Origin: Microvirga aerophila
Lineage (GTDB): Bacteria; Pseudomonadota; Alphaproteobacteria; Rhizobiales; Beijerinckiaceae
Reading direction: 5' to 3'
DNA: 52,296 nucleotides
Assembly (NCBI RefSeq): GCF_003332305.1
Contig: NZ_QOIO01000042.1
Location: 1 to 52,296, forward strand
Both the position numbers and the translations under genes were made by a program. The notes beneath the pieces were generated by a model that saw nothing but the letters and a program-made list of their open reading frames with translations, was not told the DNA's origin and did no database searches. Within the stretch, counting starts at the first letter, position 1, and each line of letters begins with the position of its first letter. Shown one piece after another: positions 1 through 8,407 of this stretch.

Positions 1-1149
1 TTCAAGCCACTGGTCGCGGTTATGGAGCGCGTCCGCAGAGCGCCCCCAGACCCGCTCGTACGCTGGGCTGACGTATTCCATCTGTTTGGTTTCGACATCG
101 AGGATCCAGAGCACGTCAGTCGAGTGTTCGGCGAACTGCCGGAAACGCTCTTCGCTCTCCCGCCGGGCTGTCTCGGCCCGGGCTCGCAGGACCGAAGTCC
201 AGGTGCGCTCCGCCACCTCCTGCACGAGCGCCACCTCATCCTCACGCCAGTGGCGCGGCTCGGCTTGATGAACATAGAGCGCCGCCACGAACCGCCCGTC
301 GCGGATCAGCGGCGCGATGATGCTGGCGCGTCGGTTGGTGCGCAGAAACTCGGCCGCGATCGTCTCCTCCGCGGTGAGCGGATCGGCCAGAACATCGTCG
401 ATGCGGATGGTGCGCCCTGCCCTCAGCTCGCTTTCGATGAGCTGGCCGAAATCGCTGACACGGTGCTGTTCGGCAGAGGCTGGAATCCCCGCATCGGTCC
501 AATCGCATTCGACTGCCAGGGCCCTGCCGCTCTCGCCGTGCTCGGCATAGCCGACGCGGCTCGCCTTCAGGTGTGAGCCTAGCATCTCGGCTGCTGTGGT
601 CATGACATCCTGTGCCTGCGCGACCCCGCGTAGGCGGGTGCTCAGATCGACCAGGAACCGCAGGCGCTGCTCGGTGCGCACCCGCTCAGTCGTTTCCTGC
701 AAGGTGATAAGGATGCCACCGACCGTGCGGCTATCTTCCATGATTGGGCTGAACGAGGCGGTCCACCAGGTCTCCTCAGGATAACCGTGGCGTTGCACGA
801 CGCCGACCGGTACGTCCTCAACGTAGGCTGCCTCTCCCCGGAGGGCGTGCGTCGCGAAAGCAGACACGGGGTTCCAGAACTCCGCCCACGCCTGCGGCAG
901 AGGGCGTCCGAGCGCCTCTGGTCGTGTGCCACGCAGCGCCAGGTAAGCATCGTTGTAGAAGATGATCAGCTCTGGTCCCCAGGCCACGCAGGTGGGAAAT
1001 TTGGAGCGGAGCATGTTGCTGAGTGTGACCAGGAGCGAGGCGGACCAGATCTCGGGCGGGCCAGGCGGTGAACCAGACCAATCGTGCGCTTGGATCCGCG
1101 CTCCCATGGTGCCTGCATCGGACAAGTCGATCTCGATCTTCAAGCCCAT
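1..1149 (-). CDS. PAS-GAF-PAS sensor protein, N-terminal 383 residues (probable sensor histidine kinase)
   Basis: The gene reads leftwards and leaves the window, so its C-terminus is missing. I chose the ATG at 1149 because a TAG lies in frame at 1177-1179 and GTGAGG precedes the ATG. Residues about 50-150 form a PAS domain (WGPELIIFYNDAY). Residues about 164-320 look like a GAF domain (RFLVDLSTRL at the start, IIAPLIRDGRFVAALYVHQ near the end). From about 332 a second PAS begins (SEERFRQFAEHSTDVLWI, then YVSPAYERVWGRS). In Hyphomicrobiales this architecture normally continues into a HisKA or HWE kinase, so a membrane-independent sensor kinase is the likely identity. The output domain is not visible and the signal cannot be inferred. 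Confidence 0.85.
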   Translation of the reverse strand, partial: MGLKIEIDLSDAGTMGARIQAHDWSGSPPGPPEIWSASLLVTLSNMLRSKFPTCVAWGPELIIFYNDAYLALRGTRPEALGRPLPQAWAEFWNPVSAFATHALRGEAAYVEDVPVGVVQRHGYPEETWWTASFSPIMEDSRTVGGILITLQETTERVRTEQRLRFLVDLSTRLRGVAQAQDVMTTAAEMLGSHLKASRVGYAEHGESGRALAVECDWTDAGIPASAEQHRVSDFGQLIESELRAGRTIRIDDVLADPLTAEETIAAEFLRTNRRASIIAPLIRDGRFVAALYVHQAEPRHWREDEVALVQEVAERTWTSVLRARAETARRESEERFRQFAEHSTDVLWILDVETKQMEYVSPAYERVWGRSADALHNRDQWLE

Positions 1150-1565
1150 GACCTCACGGCTGCCGTTGCGGTCAAGCTAATCTGTCGGCGATCCGCTTGA
1201 TTGTGCAAGATCGCCTTAAGTTGCAGATGCGGTGGAGCTGGCGGAGTGAAGCACCCGTGTCTCGATAAACTCACCAGAAGCGAAAGTCTCCTGTGGGCCA
1301 TCCTCTGCCGATCTCTCGACCTCCAGGAGCGTCCGATGTTCGTCGTGAGAGCGGACTCTGGGCCTACTTCCGGGATGCGCCAGGTCCTGACCTTCCCTGA
1401 CGCTGGGAAGATCTGCACCATCTCGGCTGACGGGTGCACTACCAGGCTTGCCTATAGCGTCCATGTGCATAGGTGTGGCGATGCATGCTTCGGTGAAGCT
1501 GTCCGCCCCAGTCCCACATCCGTCCCCAACCCCGGATTGGCGCCTGTCTCAAGGAATAACCTGCC
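1150..1565. other. intergenic, no supported gene
   Basis: About 416 bases between two minus-strand genes. Short overlapping ORFs exist on both strands, but none has a good ribosome site or a recognisable protein. It should contain the promoter of the PAS-GAF gene; I see no clear motif. Confidence 0.5.
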
Positions 1566-2540
1566 TCAAGGGATCAGCAGGAGCGGACCTGGTGCCAGCC
1601 GGGATTCCAGTTCGGCATGAGCGGTAGCCGCTTGGGCAAGCGGAAAGGCTTTGCCGGGCTCGGCCGACAGCACGCCTTGGGCCAGGAGATCGAACAGGTC
1701 CGCCGCCATGCGTTCACGGGCCTCCCGCAGGGCAATGTAGTGGAACAGGATGGGCCGCGTCACGCTGTTCGACCGGGCGGCCAGCCGGGACACCTCGAAG
1801 GGAGCGACGCTCCCCGATGACTGACCGAAGTTCACCAGATGCCCGCGAACAGCTAAACAGTCGAGGGAACCGAAGAAGGTGTCCCGGCCGACCGAGTCGT
1901 AGACCACGCCAACGCCGTGTCCGCCGGTCAGCTCGCGCACCCGTTCGACAAAGTTTTCCTCGCGGTAGAGGATCGTGTGCCGACACCCCGCCTTACGGGC
2001 CAGTTCAGCCTTGGCGGCGCTGCCGACAGTGCCGATGACGGTCGCGCCGAGGTGGCTAATCCATTGGCACAACAGGCGCCCAACACCGCCGGCGGCGGCA
2101 TGGACCAGAACCTCGTCTCCGGCTTGCACCCGGTGCACCTGACGCATCAGCATATCTGCCGTAAGGCCCCTCAGCAGCACGGTCGCCGCAACCTCGTCGC
2201 TGATTGCAGACGGCAGCCGGAGCGCCAGATCCGCCGGCAGGATGCGCTCCGAAGCATAGGCACCGTAACCGGCCGTCACGTACGCGATATGGTCACCGAC
2301 GGCAAAGCCAGACACGCCAGGGCCCACCTCCTCGACCACGCCAGCAGCTTCGATGCCCGGAATGCCCGGCAAGGCAAGGGTCTGATACAGGCCAGACCGC
2401 ACGTAGACGTCATGGAAGTTGACGCCTATTGCCGTCTGCCTGATCCGAAGCTCTCCGATGCCAGGGCGGCCAGTCTCAATGCTTTCAAGCTCAAGGGACG
2501 TCGGCCCACCGTGCTCTCGCAGGACAATGGCGTCAGCCAT
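1566..2540 (-). CDS. qor: NADPH:quinone oxidoreductase, zinc-independent MDR family
   Basis: A 324-residue medium-chain dehydrogenase/reductase of the quinone oxidoreductase (zeta-crystallin) type, which reduces quinones with NADPH in the cytosol. The N-terminal GroES-like fold includes GIPGIEAAGVVEEVG and VGDHIAYV. The Rossmann signature AAAGGVGRLLCQW lies near the middle and the C-terminus is complete. The catalytic-zinc cysteine and histidine pattern of alcohol dehydrogenases is absent, as expected for this subfamily. A GTG ten codons upstream is open, but the ATG at 2540 has AAAAGGAGC just before it and gives the usual family length. It stands alone between longer spacers, so there is no operon context. 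Confidence 0.9.
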   Translation of the reverse strand: MADAIVLREHGGPTSLELESIETGRPGIGELRIRQTAIGVNFHDVYVRSGLYQTLALPGIPGIEAAGVVEEVGPGVSGFAVGDHIAYVTAGYGAYASERILPADLALRLPSAISDEVAATVLLRGLTADMLMRQVHRVQAGDEVLVHAAAGGVGRLLCQWISHLGATVIGTVGSAAKAELARKAGCRHTILYREENFVERVRELTGGHGVGVVYDSVGRDTFFGSLDCLAVRGHLVNFGQSSGSVAPFEVSRLAARSNSVTRPILFHYIALREARERMAADLFDLLAQGVLSAEPGKAFPLAQAATAHAELESRLAPGPLLLIP

Positions 2541-2979
2541 GTGTGGCTCCTTTTCATTCGATCCTGCCACATGCGCGACGACAACTATCCCGATTTTGGG
2601 CCGTCATGTCACCTTCAGGAGCGGAAAGGTCATGGAGACAACATGGCCCATATGTCGTCCGCACCGCGAGAACTTGGTCACCTTTCCCGCGACGACGTAC
2701 TTTCCTCCGGCATGCGCAGGAGTGCTTGAGGCTAGTGACGCTCGCCCGGGCGTCGTCGCATCCAAGCCGGCTTGGACTTCCCTGGCGGCAGTCGCCCGAT
2801 CCTGGTTAGGGCCGCCTTCGGTGCTCGTCCCGCCGGCTGGTGCGGCCTGCCTCGACACCGGACCGATGGGACTGCCACGACCGACCACCGCTTTTGCCCG
2901 CAGCGTTTCTCCGCTATCCTGTTGACGTTCATCCGCCTGCCCGGCACCCGTGCCGTACTGCCATGATGGAGGCCCGGCG
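2541..2979. other. intergenic, no supported gene
   Basis: A divergent spacer of 439 bases between the quinone oxidoreductase (minus) and the decarboxylase (plus). It must hold both promoters. ORFs here have no recognisable product, and I see no terminator or palindrome. Confidence 0.5.
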
Positions 2980-4551
2980 ATGCCTCAGGACGAGTTTCAG
3001 GAGCAAACGCTGGGTGTGCTGCCGAGCGCGACGACAACGGAAGCCTTGAACGTGGCAGTTCCGGATGGGGTCGCCCCACCGCTCGGCGACATGAGTGCCG
3101 AAGGGTTCCGGCACTACGGCCGTTCCGTCGTCGACTATATCGCCAACTACTTCGAGGGCGTCGAACGGCTTCCCGTCCTCGCCCAGGTCGAGCCGGGCGA
3201 CCTCATTGCGAGACTACCGGCCGAACCGCCGGAAGCCGGCGAGTCGATGGAGGCGATCATCGCGGACGCCGACCGCCTCATCGTGCCGGCGCTCACGCAC
3301 TGGGGCCATCCGGGATTCTTCGCCTACTTCGCCACCTCCACCTCGGCGCCCGGCATTTTCGGGGAGATGCTCTCGGCCGCCTTCGACACGAAGGCGCTGC
3401 TCTGGCGGGCGGCTCCCGCCGCTCAGGAACTCGAGGAAATCACCCTCTCGTGGCTGCGCCAGATGATCGGCTTGCCCGAGGCCTTCTCGGGGATCATCTA
3501 CGACACGGCCTCCGTCTCGACCCTCCACGCCATCGCCGCTGCGCGCGAGGGTCTCGATTTGCGCGTGCGCGAGGACGGCATGAGCGGGCGCGCGGACCTG
3601 CCGCTGCTGCGCGTCTACGCATCCGAGCAGGCTCACTCGTCGGTCGAGAAATGCGTCATCACGCTCGGCCTCGGCCAGCGTGCCTTGCGCAAGGTCCCCA
3701 CGGATGCCGAGTTCCGCATGGATCCTGCCGCGCTCGCGCGGGCCATCGAAGAGGACAGGGCCGCCGGCCACCTGCCCTTCTGCGTCATCGCCACCGTCGG
3801 GACTACCTCGACATCGAGCATCGATCCGGTGCCAGCCATCGCTGAGCTGTGCGGGCGCGAACGGCTCTGGCTGCACGTCGATGCCGCCTATGCAGGCTCG
3901 GCTGCGGTCGTGTCCGAACTGCGCCACATCCTCGACGGCAGTGAGCGCGCGGGCTCGCTCGTGCTCAACCCGCACAAGTGGCTCATGACGCCCTTCGACC
4001 TGTCCGTCCTCTACACGCGGCGGATGGATCTGCTGCACCGCGCCTTCTCGCTCGTGCCCGAGTACCTGCGCACGCTCGACCGGGAGCAGGAGGCCGTCCG
4101 CAACCACTCCGAGTACGGCATCCAGCTCGGGCGCCGCTTCCGCGCCCTCAAGTTCTGGATGGTCCTGCGCTACTTCGGCCGCGACGGTCTCGCCGCGCGC
4201 ATCCGCGAGCATTGCCGCTTAGCACGCCTGTTCGCCTCGTGGGTCGAAGCCGCGCCGGGCTGGGAGCTGCTCGCACCCGTCCCCTTGAGCCTCGTCTGCT
4301 TCCGCGCCTGCCCGCCCCGCGACGGCGAGACCGCCGACGAGTGCGCCGCCCGCCTCGACCGCCTGAACGAGCAGATCATGCATGCCGTCAATGCATCCGG
4401 CGAGGCGTTCCTCTCGCACACGAAGCTCCACGGCCGCTTCACCCTGCGCCTCGCCGTCGGCAACATCCGCACCACCGAGGCGCATGTCGCACGGGTGTGG
4501 CAAATTCTGCGGGAGGCGTGCGACCGGCTCGACACCGCCGACGGTGTGTGA
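2980..4551 (+). CDS. PLP-dependent aromatic-L-amino-acid decarboxylase (group II)
   Basis: A 523-residue fold-type I PLP enzyme of the DOPA/tryptophan decarboxylase group, producing an aromatic amine and CO2 in the cytosol. The N-terminal part carries HWGHPGFFAYFATSTSAPGI, typical of the family. The cofactor lysine is Lys333 in NPHKW, and HVDAAYAGSA supplies the PLP-ring aspartate. The length matches the family. A GTG at 2950 is in frame, but the ATG at 2980 follows GGAGG with seven bases of spacing and is preferred. The substrate cannot be set from sequence: phenylalanine, tyrosine, DOPA and tryptophan are all possible. It is monocistronic or followed 46 bases on by the small DUF6894-like gene. 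Confidence 0.9.
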   Translation: MPQDEFQEQTLGVLPSATTTEALNVAVPDGVAPPLGDMSAEGFRHYGRSVVDYIANYFEGVERLPVLAQVEPGDLIARLPAEPPEAGESMEAIIADADRLIVPALTHWGHPGFFAYFATSTSAPGIFGEMLSAAFDTKALLWRAAPAAQELEEITLSWLRQMIGLPEAFSGIIYDTASVSTLHAIAAAREGLDLRVREDGMSGRADLPLLRVYASEQAHSSVEKCVITLGLGQRALRKVPTDAEFRMDPAALARAIEEDRAAGHLPFCVIATVGTTSTSSIDPVPAIAELCGRERLWLHVDAAYAGSAAVVSELRHILDGSERAGSLVLNPHKWLMTPFDLSVLYTRRMDLLHRAFSLVPEYLRTLDREQEAVRNHSEYGIQLGRRFRALKFWMVLRYFGRDGLAARIREHCRLARLFASWVEAAPGWELLAPVPLSLVCFRACPPRDGETADECAARLDRLNEQIMHAVNASGEAFLSHTKLHGRFTLRLAVGNIRTTEAHVARVWQILREACDRLDTADGV

Positions 4552-4597
4552 GGCGGCTTCGCGTCTGCGCCCATGCCTGTGGGATGAGGAGGGCATG

Positions 4598-4816
4598 ATG
4601 CCCCGCTGCTTTTTCCATCTCAGACCGGGCTCCCGAATTGTCGCCCGTAATGGTGTCGGCCATGACTGTCCCGATGATGCCGCTGCGCGCGAGCTCGCGC
4701 GGCTCGGCACCGGGCTCTTTGTCTTGGACCCGTTTCTGCCCGTTCTGTTCAAGCATTACTGTTTCGAGGTCCTCACCGCGGATGGAGAGACAGTCTCCCC
4801 ATCCGGGGCAGGGTGA
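4598..4816 (+). CDS. DUF6894-like small protein
   Basis: A 72-residue protein starting MPRCFFHLR, the usual opening of the DUF6894 family of small Hyphomicrobiales proteins, followed by DDAAARELARLGTG and a C-terminal FEVLTADGETV strand. I chose the second of two adjacent ATGs because GAGGAGGG lies four bases before it. The middle segment is more divergent than usual and has an insertion-like FVLDPFLPVLFKHY, so the gene may be decaying. The function of the family is unknown. It lies 46 bases after the decarboxylase on the same strand. Confidence 0.5.
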   Translation: MPRCFFHLRPGSRIVARNGVGHDCPDDAAARELARLGTGLFVLDPFLPVLFKHYCFEVLTADGETVSPSGAG

Positions 4817-5340
4817 GGCCGTGCTGAGCGTGGCCCTTACCGTGGAAGGCCTGATTGAAGGAGTGGCCTCGAGCCTGTCTCCTAGACCAGCCAATCGAGC
4901 CGTGATGACACGAAGACATCAGGCAACGCGTTGTCGTCGCCCCGCACGAGGTCAGGGGCCGCGCTCGTGAAGACCACGTGCTTGCTATTGGCCGAGATCG
5001 AGGGGTCGGCGCTATCACCGTTTCCGGAGGTGCCGTCGGTGCCTTGGGACAGGAGCGTGGTGGTATCCTTCCTCCGGTCATGAACGAAGACGTCCGACGT
5101 GCCGTTGTCGTCGCCGGGCACGAGGTTCGTCGCGTAGCTGGCGAAGGTCACGAAGCGGCCATCATCCGATATTGAGGCCGAAAAGCTGTCGCCGTTCCCC
5201 TAGGAGCCATCGCCGGCCACGGAAACCCGCTCGGTGGTACCCAGCTTCCGATCATGGACGAAGACGTCCAGGAAGCCGTTTTCGTCACCCGAAACGAGGT
5301 TCGAGGCAAGGCTGTAGAAAACCACGAATCGGCCCAGCGT

Positions 5341-5477
5341 GTGTCAAAACGCGAACGGGTCCGATCCCGGCGAACTATCTGTACAATTTCGGCCTCATGC
5401 GCCGAGGAATCTCCGGTTAGCACGGCCTCGCAAGACATGAAATTGCTCAAGCGAGCGACACGTCAGCGTTTTGACAC
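5341..5477. mobile_element. MITE-like insert with 12-bp terminal inverted repeats
   Basis: A 137-bp sequence bounded by GTGTCAAAACGC at 5341-5352 and its exact complement GCGTTTTGACAC at 5466-5477. Removing it restores the propeller reading (ANGLG joined to RFVVF), so it is a true insertion. The flanks GGCCCAG and GACCAAG agree at 5 of 7 bases, so a target duplication is possible but not clear. No coding capacity. The parent transposon is unknown. Confidence 0.7.
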
Positions 5478-5744
5478 GACCAAGGCCGTTGGCCGACATC
5501 CCTGACGGGACGCTGAAATCACTGCCCTGGTCGCCGTTGGTGGCAACCGAGACGAGTTCGGTGGTGCTTCGTTTCCGGTCGAAGACGAAAACGTCCTCGA
5601 TGTTGTTGGTATCGCCGGGGACGAGGTTCGGGGCGAAGCTTGAGTAGGCGAAGTAACGGCATTCGGTAGCAAAGACCACCAGGGAGCGGGTAAGTGCATG
5701 GAGGAACCGGATATTCTCAGTTGGGACGACTGACACTCCCTTTG

Positions 5745-6152
5745 TTATGAAACCGATCGGATCGTCACCGGGATGCCAGCTCGAAGCGAGTTGCTCACCA
5801 TACAGGTCGCCCTTGCTCTTTCTATCATCCCCTCAGGATCGGAGCCGTCCAGTGTCTCACACGAGACTGTCATGGTGGCAGCCGTCGTCAGCAAGGGGTC
5901 GCCTTCGAGTTCGATCGTGACGCTGACAGCGATTCTTCCCAGAGACACTCCCGCCGCATCGGCGACATAGCGCAAGTCGTTGCAGAAGCACCCTCCGATC
6001 GCCAGTGCCAGGAGTTGGCCGCCATTGAAGCCAAGGCCCTTGCCTCCTGCCCTTCCGTCCGGTCGATCCACCACTACGGTGTGCCCGCCCGCCCAACCCA
6101 GTGCGGCTTGCGTTCCCTCGACGTTGCGCAGCTCGATAGTCATGGACACCAT
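5745..6152 (-). CDS. OsmC family protein (peroxiredoxin-like)
   Basis: A 135-residue protein of the OsmC/Ohr superfamily, which reduces organic hydroperoxides through two cysteines in a dimer. The first cysteine region is GGCFCND and the second is CMVSNSLRAG, matching the family CPVSNSL motif. FNGGQLLALAIGG precedes the first. The open frame extends far upstream to 6788, but that part is not protein-like. The ATG at 6152 follows GAAGGGA and gives the family length. The gene sits inside the 722-bp insertion unit, so it appears to be carried cargo. Expression would need a promoter within the unit or read-in from outside. Confidence 0.8.
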   Translation of the reverse strand: MVSMTIELRNVEGTQAALGWAGGHTVVVDRPDGRAGGKGLGFNGGQLLALAIGGCFCNDLRYVADAAGVSLGRIAVSVTIELEGDPLLTTAATMTVSCETLDGSDPEGMIERARATCMVSNSLRAGIPVTIRSVS

Positions 6153-6230
6153 GGGTGCAGTCCCTTCGCCGGGCCACCGAGCATCAATCCTATCGTTACT
6201 CCGGACAATCCTTTCAGGAGTGCCATAAAG

Positions 6231-6379
6231 GGCTATTCGGTAGCAATGACCGCCAAGTTCCGAGGAAACCTGCCGATCATGCAGGGTCACTGACCAGAAT
6301 GCGTCCACCAGTGGCAGATGGCCTTTGTCGAGATGGAGGCTGTAGCGAAGGAGATTGGTGGCGTTTGCTACCGAACGCC
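6231..6379. repeat. 149-bp inner subunit: third copy of the insertion-unit end paired with the right end
   Basis: GGCTATTCGGTAGCAATGACC at 6231-6251 is nearly the same as the left end at 5658 and in the same orientation. It is inverted relative to the right end at 6360. The 149-bp stretch between could itself be a MITE, with the OsmC gene trapped between two like ends. Confidence 0.55.
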
Positions 6380-6489
6380 GCGACGTAACGCCCATCGCCC
6401 GAAATGTAGGGCGCAATGCTGGAATTGTTCCCTTCGATGCCATCGGCGGTTTCGGATTCGCGTTCGATGACGAAGTGCTTGTTGGGCAT

Positions 6490-7152
6490 GGCACCGGTCC
6501 TCGCGGCTGGGGTTCGTGAACGTCGTTACGCCAGGAAACGCTCGGAAAGACCGGACGTGGACGCTGCCTGTTGCTGCCGTCCGGTCGGGTTGGACCATCA
6601 CCATGGGGAACTAGGATGGCCCGGTCCGGCAGCAAGATCATGGAGGCGGAAAGCCGTCCGGATCTGCCTTGTTCCCATCCGGCGGGGCGGCATCGGAGCG
6701 ACGATGGTCTGCGAGTGAACGAAGCCACGGGCGAGAAACCAGTTGGTGATGATGTTCTCGCCGATCCGGCCGATTCAGAGGACGCCATGGCTCGAAAAGC
6801 TCACAAACTGTTAGGACCTGATGAATGTGGTGCCGAAGACCCTCATGGCCATGTCAGGGCAGACGCCGTCCAATCCCAGGCTCCATTCCTGATTATCCAA
6901 CTTCAGGGTGCTCTCGAAATTCGGGGAACGAGAGTTACGGAACCGTGGCAGACGCAAACTATGTTGAAACAGCTAGAGTCAGCTCTGGGCCAGGCCGCGA
7001 CAATCCCCTGCCGTTCAGGCACGTCCGGTGGTCCTTTTTTGAGCAGACGTTCAGCTTGTTTCTTGGAAGTGCCATTAGAAGGCCTTCCCATGCAAGCATC
7101 TATCAGTCCGGGACTGCTCCACTCCTCCATTCAGGACTATGTTGATGGGAGG
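6490..7152. other. 663 bases without a supported gene
   Basis: Open frames exist on both strands, including a 198-codon plus-strand frame from 6571 and the upstream extension of the OsmC frame. None has a recognisable domain, convincing start or codon pattern. This may be decayed sequence near the insertion cluster. Confidence 0.5.
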
Positions 7153-7533
7153 CTAAATGCTGGGTGAGGTGCGCCTCAGGAACTCCAGTTCGGGTGGAAG
7201 TTCAAACTCCTGGCGAGCTGGCCTCATCGCTGTGATGTAAGACATCGGCTTGGTGGGAGCCTCGTCAGTGATCCAAGCCTGTTCACCCTGGAGTGTCTCG
7301 AGCGCACATCCGGATTCGACATGGAGCATCGCTACATTCAGCCAATGAGCATGCTGCGCGGCGGAGAACTGCGACAGGTAGCGCTGATCCTTTTCATGAA
7401 AGGCGACCTCCAGGCTCCCGCCACCCTTGTCGCTGACCTCGATCAGGATGCGGTCAAGCAGCCGTTCTTCGATGTGATAACCATCCACCTGAGCGGTTGT
7501 GACAGCACCGGCTCTCGTGACCAACTTCTTCAT
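7153..7533 (-). CDS. hypothetical protein, 126 aa
   Basis: I do not recognise the family. The ATG at 7533 follows GGAGAAG with eight bases of spacing and is better than the upstream in-frame start at 7608. The protein begins MKKLVTRAGAVTTAQVDGY, has a strand-rich middle (LLDRILIEVSDKGGGSLEVAFHE split by charged turns) and an acidic, proline-containing C-terminus. No signal peptide or membrane segment is visible, so it is probably cytosolic. It stands alone; the next gene on the right is on the opposite strand. Confidence 0.5.
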   Translation of the reverse strand: MKKLVTRAGAVTTAQVDGYHIEERLLDRILIEVSDKGGGSLEVAFHEKDQRYLSQFSAAQHAHWLNVAMLHVESGCALETLQGEQAWITDEAPTKPMSYITAMRPARQEFELPPELEFLRRTSPSI

Positions 7534-7785
7534 GCGACAACTTCTCCGAACAAGCAGCTGATCAACCTTAGGGACACCAAAGCGAAGGCCTGCGGCCGAT
7601 CCATCCAAGTCTCAGGCCAGTGTAGGCAGCATCCTTCACAGTGCGATACGGGATTTTTAGAACATCCTTAACCGTGAGAGTGAGAAGCAAGGCGTGTCGC
7701 AAGCGCCAGTGGGGATCCTGCCCTAAGTTGAGGGAGTTCCCACCGCGGGTCAGTCCCTTCGTACGCTATCGCGCGAGCAGAGTTC

Positions 7786-8325
7786 ATGCTTCGAGTCATC
7801 ATCCTCCTTACCCTCGGTGCCGCCTTCGTCTATGCGTGCGAGCCCGTGCTCTTCAACCGCGGTCCGCTGCTTAGCAAGCTGAAGCGCTTGCTGGTGCCGA
7901 TCTCGGTCTTTGGCACTCTGGCGCTCGTGGTGATCAACGGCTTCCATGGGGATCCGGAGGCGTCTGAGCTTCAAGTGTCCGACGTGAAGCAAGTGCCTGA
8001 TGTTGAGACGACAGCAGCGATCGCGCAGCCCGCCTTACCCGAGCCTCTCCGTCCCAAAGATGCCGCAGCAGCCTGTGTTGAGCAGGCGCTGACTGAAGCA
8101 CGCGCTACGGACGACGTCGTAGCCGAAACTTGGCTGTCGTCCATTGAGGGCTTCCTTAAGACGGCCCCCGGAGAGGTTACCGTGCAATTTGCCGTAGGGC
8201 CACGGGTTGGTCCGCCGAAGGGCCCTCAATGCCGGTCCGAGGCACGCCTCACCTGTGCCGTGAATGGTCGCGACGTGAAACCCATCACGCCCGTTCACAT
8301 GACAGGAGCCCAGATCGCCTGCTGA
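7786..8325 (+). CDS. hypothetical membrane-anchored protein, 179 aa
   Basis: The protein has two hydrophobic stretches near the N-terminus (VIILLTLGAAFVYAC and LLVPISVFGTLALVVINGF), then a soluble domain with four cysteines (in AAACVEQAL, PQCRSEA, LTCAVNG and the C-terminal IAC). This suggests an inner-membrane anchor with a periplasmic domain that may form disulfides. I do not recognise the family. The start ATG has only a weak purine-rich leader. It ends 82 bases before the IS6 element. Confidence 0.55.
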   Translation: MLRVIILLTLGAAFVYACEPVLFNRGPLLSKLKRLLVPISVFGTLALVVINGFHGDPEASELQVSDVKQVPDVETTAAIAQPALPEPLRPKDAAAACVEQALTEARATDDVVAETWLSSIEGFLKTAPGEVTVQFAVGPRVGPPKGPQCRSEARLTCAVNGRDVKPITPVHMTGAQIAC

Positions 8326-8407
8326 GCGACGGGCGCTGCGAGCTCCTGCGACCAGAGCACCTTGCCAGCCCAGGACGGCCAGATCGTGCCACCAGGATAC
8401 CTTCCGG

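Larger units (their letters stand above)
5658..6379. mobile_element. 722-bp insertion unit with 20-bp inverted ends carrying an OsmC-family gene
   Basis: The left end at 5658-5677 contains ATTCGGTAGCAAA; the right end at 6360-6379 is its inverse, matching at 17 of 20 bases. Outside the ends, GCGAAGTAAC (5648-5657) and GCGACGTAAC (6380-6389) match at 9 of 10, a likely target-site duplication. The interrupted propeller codons (Arg-Tyr-Val/Phe-Ala) lie in this duplication. No transposase is encoded; the only gene is the OsmC-family gene. A third copy of the end sequence lies inside at 6231-6251. Confidence 0.7.
4882..6489 (-). pseudogene. Disrupted beta-propeller-repeat (PD40/TolB-like) protein gene
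   Basis: The fragments assemble into one protein of repeated propeller blades, each with a motif like SISDDGRFVTFAS, then NLVPGDDNG, then DVFVHDR. The N-terminus is at 6489 (MPNKHFVIERESE...ISGDGRYVA). The blade is then cut by the 722-bp unit at 5658-6379 and resumes with YSSFAPNLVPGD. It is cut again by the 137-bp insert at 5341-5477, resumes with RFVVFYSLASNLVSGD, and meets an in-frame TAG at 5200-5202 inside VAGDGS-GNGDSFSAS. The last blade ends at 4882. There are three independent lesions, so the gene is dead. Such repeats occur in secreted or periplasmic proteins, but no signal peptide is visible here. Confidence 0.8.

Noticed and set aside
3214..4212. 332-codon minus-strand frame opposite the decarboxylase
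   Set aside because: Shadow of the PLP enzyme frame, with no domain or ribosome site.
6153..6788. N-terminal extension of the OsmC frame to 347 residues
   Set aside because: The added 211 residues are not protein-like and cross the inner end copy and the split propeller gene. The ATG at 6152 gives the family length.
6571..7167. 198-codon plus-strand frame
   Set aside because: No recognised domain, no good start, and composition like random high-GC sequence.
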